This document shows positions 57,633 through 64,000 of a stretch of DNA of 64,000 bases, in pieces. The translations under genes were made by a program, and so were the position numbers. Position 1 is the first letter of the stretch. Each line of letters starts with the position of its first letter. A model generated the notes under the pieces. That model was given only the letters and a program-made list of their open reading frames with translations. It did no database searches and was not told the origin of the DNA. The stretch is from Acanthopleuribacter pedis. GTDB lineage: Bacteria > Acidobacteriota > Holophagae > Acanthopleuribacterales > Acanthopleuribacteraceae. Where the stretch lies: NCBI RefSeq assembly GCF_017377855.1, contig NZ_JAFREP010000013.1, positions 124,001-188,000 on the forward strand. The letters run 5' to 3'.

Positions 57633-57855
57633 CCCGCAATTCTCATGAGGATTCGTCGCGAGAAGCTGGAAGCCCGGTGAGTACGAAGATTACGACCAAG
57701 CGCAAACGGAGCGGGGCCGACCTTTCGCGGGGCCGACCTTTCGGCGTAGCAGCGCTACGCCGCGTATTGCTCGACTGAGTAAAGCGGAAGGCCGCCCCCC
57801 TCGTAATCGCATGGGTTGCCCCGCGGCAGAACGCCTTGTGAGCACCGCGGGCTAG
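57629..57855 (-). mobile_element. Complete MITE-like element (227 bp) whose end is a stop codon
   Basis: It runs in inverse orientation to the reference copy, from CTAGCCCGCAATTCTCATG to GAGCACCGCGGGCTAG. It contains a duplicated 16-mer GCCGACCTTTCGCGGG-type block and the dyad GTAGCAGCGCTACG. The terminal CTAG at 57852-57855 supplies the TAG of the TPR-like gene that follows. Confidence 0.82.
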
Positions 57856-59771
57856 AACTGGGTCAGTTCCATCGGCTCGAAGCCGTAGTCCTCTTCCCAG
57901 TCCAGAAGCCGGTTGTACAGCGGCAGCAACATGGGCTCGGTTTCGGTCAAACCATAACCTTCCCTCACCTGTCGCCAAGACTGGAGCGCACGGGCTTTGG
58001 CGACCGAGGGCGGTTTGTAGGTTTTGCCGTATTGCCCGAGGTGGATAAAACCAAACAAGGAGCCGGGCGCGGGGATGCGTACGTTGGGGTTCGAGGTCTT
58101 GGCGGCCATATACGTTTTGGCATCTTCGATTTTCTCCGGTGGAGAGGGTCTGGTCCCATCCAAAGCCAAGGTTTTGCGGTAGAACTGGATGGCCTTATGC
58201 ATTTTGCCTCGCGCAAAAAATCCGTCACCGATCAGTTCGTACAAAGCGGGCGATTTACCAACCGTCGCCATAGCCGCCTCGTAGTGCGGGGCGGCGTCCG
58301 CGTGGTAGCCGCCTCGGTACAGGTAGTTAGCAGCGAGAAGCCCCAGGCGCGGTATGCCCGGCTCCATTTCGGCAGCCTTCGCGACAAAATCACCGGCCTT
58401 GTAGAACTCAAACCGGGCTGCGAACAGGGAAGCCTGGTGCACGGTGCTAAGGATCAAGCGGTTCTTGAGGTCTTGGCTTGCGAGTTGCGGGTAGAGATCC
58501 AAACACTTGGATAAAAGCGCGGGTGTCAAAGGATCCATGCCCAACGCTTTCGCCACCAAGGCGTCACCACCTTCGTAATCCCCGTGTTCGTGGCGCATGG
58601 CAAGCACCATCGCCAGTACCTCGGACGAGGTGGGATTCGCGGCGGTCATTTTTTTCAATTCGGCACGACGCCAAGCCGGCTCGGCGGTTGGGTGTTCGGC
58701 GAACCAGGCCCGCCAAGCAGGCAAATAAGTGGGATCCATGTCAAGGGCTTTGGCCAACATTGCCTTGCGTTTGGCTTCTTTCATGGTGGGATTGCGAATC
58801 GCGATCAGGGTCAGCAGCACAGGATGCTCGCCGGTTTTCTTCATCGCGCGTTTGGCGAGGGCCCGGGTTTCGGCGGGATCGTCCAAGAGTTTGCCTTTTT
58901 TCTCGTAAAGGAACAGCAGGGCCGCGTGGTTGTCGGGTTTCTTTTTGACGGCTTTGGTTAAGTAGCGGTAACTATCGAGGGGTTTGCGTTGGTCGGTTTT
59001 GAGCTTGCCCAGGTAAAACAAGGCCTCGGGGTTGGTTTTGGCCAAGGTTACCAGTGCCTTTTCGGCGCGGACGGCGTAAAGCGCGGCGGGATCACCCGCG
59101 GCGGTGGCCATGGTTTTGTCCCATTCGGCCAGGCGTTGTTTGGCCGGTCCCGTATCGCGAAAAGGCAGGCGGGCGGCGGCTTCAAGGATGGCGCGTCCCT
59201 CCTCATAGGAAACGGTTTTGCGGGTTAGCTCGGCGACAACGAGGGCGGCGGGCACATAGGTCTCGGGCGGGATGACGGCGGCAACCGCGGCGGCGAAGTC
59301 ATTGCCCGCCTCGGTTTCGCCGATTTCCCAAAGCACCTCGGCGATGGCGATCAGGGTCGGCAAGTGGTTGGGTTGTTGGGGATAAAGCCGACGCAGGTTG
59401 GCATAACGCTGGGCCGCATCGCCGATTTGAAGCGCCTCGGCCAGGGCTTGATTGCCGAGGACCGTGCCGCGCAGAAAAGGGCTCTGGCGAATCAGGTTCG
59501 GATCTTTTTTGTATTTTTTGGGTAGTTTCGGCAGTGGGAGCCACAGTTCCATATCGGTTGCGCCGCGGTGAATGAGTCGGGTCGCCTCGTAGAGTGGTTC
59601 GATGTTGGCAAGATCACGGGTGCCGTACAACACGTGGAAACCCTGCGCCATTTTGAACATACCCGGTTGAATGCCCTCGGGTTTGGCATAAAGCTTAATC
59701 GCCTGAAAGTTGGGATCTTTGGCGGGTGCAGCCGCCAGAGTCGACAGAAGTAAAAAACACACGGGAACCAT
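57852..59771 (-). CDS. Secreted TPR-like repeat protein, paralogue B
   Basis: ATG 59771 follows GGAGG; a GTG five codons upstream overlaps that site. The 639-residue product starts MVPVCFLLLSTLAAAPA (signal peptide) and matches paralogue A from end to end. Shared blocks include HVLYGTRDLANIEPLYEA, ETEAGNDFAAAVAAVIPPE, YLPAWRAWF, SPALYELIGDGFF and TEPMLLPLYNRLLDWEEDYG. Ten or more helical TPR-like repeats are likely; no catalytic residues. Its stop codon lies in the terminus of a MITE-like element, yet the C-terminus (EPMELTQF) aligns with that of paralogue A (EPVEQNRF), so the insertion did not truncate it. Confidence 0.78.
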   Translation of the reverse strand: MVPVCFLLLSTLAAAPAKDPNFQAIKLYAKPEGIQPGMFKMAQGFHVLYGTRDLANIEPLYEATRLIHRGATDMELWLPLPKLPKKYKKDPNLIRQSPFLRGTVLGNQALAEALQIGDAAQRYANLRRLYPQQPNHLPTLIAIAEVLWEIGETEAGNDFAAAVAAVIPPETYVPAALVVAELTRKTVSYEEGRAILEAAARLPFRDTGPAKQRLAEWDKTMATAAGDPAALYAVRAEKALVTLAKTNPEALFYLGKLKTDQRKPLDSYRYLTKAVKKKPDNHAALLFLYEKKGKLLDDPAETRALAKRAMKKTGEHPVLLTLIAIRNPTMKEAKRKAMLAKALDMDPTYLPAWRAWFAEHPTAEPAWRRAELKKMTAANPTSSEVLAMVLAMRHEHGDYEGGDALVAKALGMDPLTPALLSKCLDLYPQLASQDLKNRLILSTVHQASLFAARFEFYKAGDFVAKAAEMEPGIPRLGLLAANYLYRGGYHADAAPHYEAAMATVGKSPALYELIGDGFFARGKMHKAIQFYRKTLALDGTRPSPPEKIEDAKTYMAAKTSNPNVRIPAPGSLFGFIHLGQYGKTYKPPSVAKARALQSWRQVREGYGLTETEPMLLPLYNRLLDWEEDYGFEPMELTQF

Positions 59772-59840
59772 CAAAAGAGCCTCCACAAGACCCGATTTTC
59801 ACGCCACCAACCAGCGAATCAACCGCCGACACGGGGCCAA

Positions 59841-60070
59841 ACCGTTTGGCACGACGCCAAACCGTTTGGCACGACGCCAAACCGTTTGGCACGACGCCAA
59901 ACCGTTTGGCACGACGCCAAACCGTTTGGCACGACGCCAAACCGTTTGGCACGACGCCAAACCGTTTGGCACGACGCCAAACCGTTTGGCACGACGCCAA
60001 TCCGTTTGGCACGACGCCAAACCGTTTGGCAGGACGGCAAACCGTTTGGCACGACGCCAATCCGTTTGGC
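59841..60070. repeat. 20-bp tandem array of perfect palindromes (about 11.5 units)
   Basis: The unit ACCGTTTGGCACGACGCCAA is repeated head-to-tail, with the first eight copies identical and slight variation in the last ones (TCCG at 60001 and 60061, AGGACGG at 60031). Each unit contains GTTTGGC-ACGAC-GCCAAAC, and each junction contains GCCAAAC-C-GTTTGGC. It lies 70 bases upstream of the start of paralogue B. Confidence 0.95.
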
Positions 60071-60822
60071 CTCGAAACCGAGCGGTTTGCTGCCGAACAA
60101 GACGTACACGTGAAAAAGAGTTTCGACATAAGGAAAAAACAAAGAAGCGGACAAAACGCAAAGCATCAAAAACGCCGGCATAAAGAAACACAATAGAAAG
60201 AAGAACCGGCAAAACGCCTTCCATAGTCAACAAAATAACCGCCACCGTCAAGCTTTTTCCCAAGCTGATTGTGGGATAAACCCAATGGTCCGATGCCTAA
60301 CCAAAAAGGTTGTAATCACTTAGCCTAACCGGGCCGCGGGGGGATCCAAGCGTTAAGGGGAACCATTGAAACGGGATGTTCTGCTCATGAGAAAAGGACC
60401 TGAAACCAGGGCGTCAGTGGCCGGTAACCCGAGGTCGGGTCAAAGAAAAACAGGAGCGAGGGGTTTTGCCTAAAAATCTGGAGTGAAATGGTTTGAGAAA
60501 AGCGGACCGCGGTCGCCCACGACCGCACCCGCCGGCCCTGTGCATGTTTACAGGCCGTTGCAGCCCAGATGGTGTGGTGTGGGGTTGATTGCAAGGGGCA
60601 ATCTCAGATTCCACCGTTTTGGTTAGGTCCGAGCAGACTCCGGCCTATCGGCCGATGCAACGACCGCGTTCAGTGGGGGCATTTTTTCTCCTCAAAAACC
60701 TTCTTCTTGTGAAATGCTTTTGAGGGGGCAATGCTGTTGGGATTGAGATCGGCTAGAGACCGAGGTTAACTTGCCGCCGGGCGTTCCGTGCAGCATTTAC
60801 TCGAGAAGCGGTGGGGTTCTCC
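60071..60822. other. Intergenic region beyond the tandem array
   Basis: About 750 bases. A last degenerate half-unit (AACCGAGCGGTTTGC) is followed by A-rich sequence (60110-60210). No gene or RNA recognised; the short open frames that cross the array are by-products of the repeat. Confidence 0.45.
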
Positions 60823-61133
60823 CGAGCCCGCAATTCTCACAAAGATTCGTTGCGAGAAGCTGAAAGCCTTGTGAGTACGAAGATGACGACCAAGCCACGG
60901 CACAGGGGCCCGACCTATCGGGGTCCGACCTTTCGGGGTCCGACCTTTCGGGGTCCGACCTTTCGGGGTCCGACCTTTCGCGGGGCCGACCTTTCGGCGT
61001 AGCAGCTGAGGCGAAGGTGACTCGACCGAGTAATGCGGATGGCCGCCCGCGGATGGCCGCCCCGCGGAACGCAAACCCTCGTAATCGCATGGCTTGCCCC
61101 GTAGCAGAATTCCTTGTGAGAAATGCGGGCTAG
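60823..61133 (-). mobile_element. Complete MITE-like element (311 bp) with internal minisatellite
   Basis: The left end is CGAGCCCGCAATTCTCAC (CTAG mutated to CGAG) and the right end is TGAGAAATGCGGGCTAG. The interior matches the 57629 copy in the same orientation but is longer because of a 15-bp tandem repeat. No gene ends at its termini. Confidence 0.82.
60911..60986. repeat. 15-bp minisatellite inside the MITE-like element
   Basis: CGACCTTTCGGGGTC is repeated four to five times (first copy CGACCTATCGGGGTC, last diverging to CGACCTTTCGCGGGG). The 57629 copy has only two related units, so the number varies between elements. Confidence 0.85.
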
Positions 61134-61409
61134 ATCAGGATCCCGCGTTTTACCAAGATCATCTTTCTTTTCACTGCACCAAGCGCCTGCTTGGCTATTT
61201 TTTGTCTGTCGAAGCCCTCACCGAAAAGCAACGAGAGTCGGCCCATTGTGGTTCGCAAGCGACCAGGAAAGGTGGGTGCCAAGTTGCACAGGCCATATGA
61301 TTTCTAAAGAATAAATGGCAGGATTCAGTCGAAAACTGTCATTGCTGCCAAAAGGTTGGTCTCCTAAAGTGAAGGTCACGCGAAGTATTGACGTTCCGAG
61401 GAGGTCCCC

Positions 61410-62054
61410 ATGGACATTGTAATGCTTTTGTTTCCCCGCATGACCGCGCTTGATTACGTTGGTCCCCACGAAGTTTTGTCGCGCTTGCCAGGAGTGACCG
61501 TGCACCGCGCGGCCGTGGTGCCCGGTCGCATTTGGTGCGATTCCGGCATGGGTTTGATCGCCGATCACGGCATTGCGGAAATCAGCACGGCCGATGTGTT
61601 GCTCATTCCCGGCGGCAGCGGGATCGGTCCCCTGCTCGTCAACACCCAGGTAATCGAGTGGGTCCAAGCCCTTGCCGCCAAAGCCGAATGGACAACCTCG
61701 GTTTGCACGGGTTCCCTGCTGCTTGGCGCGGCGGGCCTGCTGCGAGACAAGCCGGCAACAACCCACTGGTACGCCACCAAGAAGCTGGCCACATTCGGGG
61801 CGCAACCAACCCATCAGCGCGTGGTGGAAAGCGGCAACATCATCACCGCGGCCGGAGTTTCGGCCGGAATCGATATGGCGCTGACCTTGGCCGCCCGCCT
61901 CCGTGGCGAAGACATCGCCCAAGCAATTCAACTCGGCCTGGAATACGATCCTCAGCCACCTTTTGACAGCGGCTCACCCTTGAAGGCATCGGCCGCGATC
62001 AAAGCAACAGTGGAAAAAGTGATGTTTCGCGACGACCCCGCGCCGGTCAGCTAA
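61410..62054 (+). CDS. Isonitrile-hydratase-like DJ-1/PfpI family protein
   Basis: ATG 61410 follows GGAGGT. The 214-residue single-domain DJ-1/PfpI protein has LFPRMTALDYVGPHEVLSRL, LLIPGGSGIGPLL, the nucleophile-elbow Cys C99 in TSVCTGSLLLGAAGLL, and ATTHWYATKKLA. The pattern SVCTGSLxLGAAGLL...ATTHW is that of isonitrile hydratase (InhA) and its relatives, which hydrate isocyanides to N-formamides. There is no DNA-binding domain, unlike the GlxA-type protein at 54150. Monocistronic, with its own terminator at 62285. Its TAA stop is the first part of a repeat end. Confidence 0.84.
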   Translation: MDIVMLLFPRMTALDYVGPHEVLSRLPGVTVHRAAVVPGRIWCDSGMGLIADHGIAEISTADVLLIPGGSGIGPLLVNTQVIEWVQALAAKAEWTTSVCTGSLLLGAAGLLRDKPATTHWYATKKLATFGAQPTHQRVVESGNIITAAGVSAGIDMALTLAARLRGEDIAQAIQLGLEYDPQPPFDSGSPLKASAAIKATVEKVMFRDDPAPVS

Positions 62055-62240
62055 TCCGCGGTGTTCACAAGGCGTTCCGCCGCGGGAAAGCCCATGCAAC
62101 GAGACGAGCACGGCGGCCACGCCGCCGCGCAACGCCGGGGGTCGACCCCGCTCCAAGCCTGCGGGGTCGATGCCCGCTGACCCAAAAGCCGTTCACCATC
62201 CCGCGACACATCCTCGCGCGAATGAAACGCGCGATAAGTC
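62051..62240 (+). mobile_element. Diverged MITE-like element starting at the stop codon of the DJ-1 gene
   Basis: CTAATCCGCGGTGTTCACA and the following AAGGCGTTCCGCCGCGGG match the inverse of the 57855 terminus (CTAGCCCGCGGTGCTCAC). A diverged right end (CACATCCTCGCGCGAAT) lies near 62215-62240. The TAA of the DJ-1 gene occupies 62052-62054. Confidence 0.6.
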
Positions 62241-62284
62241 GTCAATTTCAGGGCTGCAACGGACTGTAAACTTGCCCGAGGCCG

Positions 62285-62320
62285 GCGGACGAGGTCGCAC
62301 GTGACCCCCGTCCGCTTTTT
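62285..62320 (+). terminator. Rho-independent terminator after the DJ-1 gene
   Basis: GCGGACG (62285-62291) pairs with CGTCCGC (62309-62315), with an inner GGTC/GACC extension, followed by TTTTT. Confidence 0.8.
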
Positions 62321-62376
62321 CAAACCATTTCACGCCATGCCTTCAGGCAAAAACCTTGGCTTCTGCGCCGCTGAGG

Positions 62377-63360
62377 CTAAAGGTTAAACCGGTCGCGGTC
62401 ATGGGGTTGGTCGTAATGGAGCACGGGCCCCAAGGGCACAACGCGGGTCGGGTTAATGGTGTCGTGGCTGTAGTAATAATGTTCCTTAATGTCCCACATG
62501 AACACGGTGGCCGCGACACCTTGGAATTGGTACAACTCACGCAAGTAGTTGGACAAATTGGGGTAATCGGCAATACGACGCAGGTTGCATTTAAAGTGGC
62601 CGACGTACACCGGATCGAAACGCACCAGCGTGGTGAACAAGCGCCAGTCGGCCTCGGTAAGCACGGAACCGGTTAAGTAACGGTTTTTACCCAAAATTTC
62701 CTCAACCTCGTCCAAGGCGCGGAACAGGTCGGTAAAGGCTTCCTCATAGGCGTCTTGACGGGTGGCAAACCCGCAGCGGTAGACCCCGTTGTTGATGTTG
62801 GCGTAGACTTTTTCGTTGATCGCATCGATTTGCGGACGCAACGACTCGGGGTAAAAATCGTGGCTCGGCGCGACCACGCCGTCAAACGCGCTGTTCAACA
62901 TACGAATGATTTCAGAGGATTCGTTGCTGACAAGGGTGTTGGTCTGTTTGTCCCACAGCACCGGCACGGTCACCCGCCCGCTGTAATCGCTTTTTGCGCG
63001 GGTGTAAATTTGGTGCATGAACGCGGACCCGAATAAATGGTCCTGGTAGCTGTCGTCGTCCGTGCGGAATTCCCAACCGTTGGAAAGCATGTGGGGGTGA
63101 ACCACCGAAACGCTGATGTGCTCGGTCAAACCCTTGAGTTCGCGGAAGATTAGGGTGCGATGCGCCCAAGGACAGGCGTAGGAAACGTAGAGATGGTACC
63201 GACCCGATTCGGCTTTAAAACCACCGCGGCCGCTGGGACCGGGTTCGCCGTCGGCGGTGATCCAGTTGCGGAAGGCCGCGGATTCACGGACAAATTTGCC
63301 TTTGCTTTTTTTGGTGTCATACCACTTGTCGTGCCAGACGCCGTCAATTAACAATCCCAT
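62377..63360 (-). CDS. yqjG: Glutathionyl-hydroquinone reductase (Xi-class GST)
   Basis: ATG 63360 with AAGGAG seven bases upstream. The 327-residue protein has the YqjG/ECM4 signature: FRNWITADGEPGPSG near the N-terminus, C63 in YVSYACPWAHRTL as active-site Cys, VPVLWDKQTNTLVSNES in the thioredoxin-like half, and the helical half with ALDEVEEILGKNRYLTG and EADWRLFTTLVRFDPVY. The enzyme reduces glutathionyl-hydroquinones to hydroquinones in the cytoplasm. Length and motifs are standard. Monocistronic; stop TAG. Confidence 0.93.
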   Translation of the reverse strand: MGLLIDGVWHDKWYDTKKSKGKFVRESAAFRNWITADGEPGPSGRGGFKAESGRYHLYVSYACPWAHRTLIFRELKGLTEHISVSVVHPHMLSNGWEFRTDDDSYQDHLFGSAFMHQIYTRAKSDYSGRVTVPVLWDKQTNTLVSNESSEIIRMLNSAFDGVVAPSHDFYPESLRPQIDAINEKVYANINNGVYRCGFATRQDAYEEAFTDLFRALDEVEEILGKNRYLTGSVLTEADWRLFTTLVRFDPVYVGHFKCNLRRIADYPNLSNYLRELYQFQGVAATVFMWDIKEHYYYSHDTINPTRVVPLGPVLHYDQPHDRDRFNL

Positions 63361-63542
63361 GGGTGGCTCCTTCGCGGAAGATATGTTTGCACGCCGTACA
63401 TTAGAGCGAGAACGGTGCCGGCTTCAGCCGAACAACTTAAACCTCTAAAAGCAGGTACCTTACCAAAAAAACCATCATATTATTGGCGATAACCGCCATC
63501 ATGCAAATCGAACAAGGCCATCAAAGTGATGACACCACTCAA

Positions 63543-64000
63543 TCATTCTGATTGAACCATCACTTGATCGCGACCACCGCGTTTGGCCTCGTACAACAGC
63601 TTGTCCGCCAAACTGATTTCAAGATCCAGGTGTTCACCCTTGGCCAACCGCAAACCCACCGAAAGTGTGAGCCGTATGATTTCGTTGCCGAAGGGGATTT
63701 CTAAGCCACGCATCTCATCACATAAGGATTGAAGCTTGCGGGTTGCCGATTCCAATTCAATCGGCCCGAAAAACACGCAAAACTCTTCGCCGCCGAAACG
63801 CGCCACCACATCCTGAGGCCGGAATTTGGCTTTAATGACTTGAGCCGTTTGCACAAGCGCCACATCGCCACCGTCGTGCCCGTAACGATCATTGATCTTT
63901 TTGAAATGGTCAATGTCGATCATGGCCACGGCCATTTTTTGCCCCGAAAACATTGCCCGCTTGAGCATCGCCGGCGCAACCTCAAAGAAGTACTTGCGGT
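63543..64000 (-). CDS. GGDEF diguanylate cyclase, 3' part only
   Basis: The frame runs off the window end without a start; the visible part begins RKYFFEVAPAMLKRAMF, so the ATG at 63968 is internal. MIDIDHFKKINDRYGHDGGD and RFGGEEFCVFFG carry the metal-binding and GGEEF active-site motifs, followed by TLSVGLRLAK and LYEAKRGGRD. This is an apparently active cyclase domain making cyclic di-GMP. No RxxD inhibitory site precedes GGEEF at the usual distance. The sensor part lies outside the window. Confidence 0.9.
   Translation of the reverse strand, partial: RKYFFEVAPAMLKRAMFSGQKMAVAMIDIDHFKKINDRYGHDGGDVALVQTAQVIKAKFRPQDVVARFGGEEFCVFFGPIELESATRKLQSLCDEMRGLEIPFGNEIIRLTLSVGLRLAKGEHLDLEISLADKLLYEAKRGGRDQVMVQSE

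Noticed and set aside
59841..60070. CRISPR array
   Set aside because: The repeats are contiguous with no unique spacers, and no cas gene is present.
59695..60263. Five overlapping open frames on both strands through the 20-bp array, with 20-residue repeats such as RRAKRFGVVPNGLASCQTVW
   Set aside because: A stop-free 20-bp unit opens several frames on both strands at once. None has a ribosome binding site or a plausible product.

Overview
The window reads as a chromosomal segment of a GC-rich Gram-negative bacterium with a large genome. Three things suggest an Acidobacteriota-type organism (Holophagae / Acanthopleuribacter-like): an Oar-type TonB receptor with an N-terminal carboxypeptidase-regulatory domain, paired DUF3857/transglutaminase periplasmic proteins, and large secreted beta-propeller, PKD and cadherin-like proteins. 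This is inference from gene content; no rRNA or other phylogenetic marker is present, and I saw no tRNA.

Layout. 1-9.2 kb: a MITE-like repeat remnant, a secreted parallel beta-helix protein, an 1,876-residue secreted BNR/PKD/PPC protein with a structured leader, and a response regulator. 10.1-15.2 kb: a DNA-damage mutagenesis block on the minus strand (lexA, then imuB-like and dnaE2 abutting, with no imuA between). 15.8-23.2 kb: folC-like ligase, SMP-30-like protein, FHA-GAF-GAF histidine kinase, an amidohydrolase lacking its usual metal-ligand Asp, and a tiny membrane protein. 23.8-29.7 kb: Oar-like receptor, a membrane-anchored FxLYD-like protein and an intact amidohydrolase. 29.8-33.7 kb: a two-gene DUF3857 operon. 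33.9-48.0 kb: a Rhs/YD polymorphic-toxin locus with a 4,096-residue Sec-signal protein, a probable papain-like C-terminal toxin, a small probable immunity gene and a displaced Rhs fragment. 48.3-55.1 kb: a MITE, a pseudogene with two in-frame stops, a secreted protein, a second DUF3857 operon and a GlxA-type regulator. 55.2-61.1 kb: two paralogous TPR-like secreted proteins separated by MITEs, followed by a 20-bp palindromic tandem array and another MITE. 61.4-64 kb: isonitrile-hydratase-like DJ-1 protein, glutathionyl-hydroquinone reductase and a GGDEF protein that runs off the window.

The most notable observations are these. (1) A dispersed repeat family of about 210-310 bp has terminal inverted repeats ending in CTAG. 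Its ends supply the stop codon of four different genes, and in one operon also the ribosome binding site of the next gene. (2) Two separate DUF3857 operons each pair a transglutaminase-like protein with an intact Cys-His-Asp triad with a downstream paralogue that has lost the triad. (3) The giant Rhs toxin carries a Sec-type signal and an AT-rich exchangeable tip/immunity cassette. (4) A 20-bp-period array of perfect dyads lies next to one TPR-like gene. (5) The SOS mutasome has an ImuB-like protein that keeps two acidic active-site residues and the clamp motif but has Met for the third.
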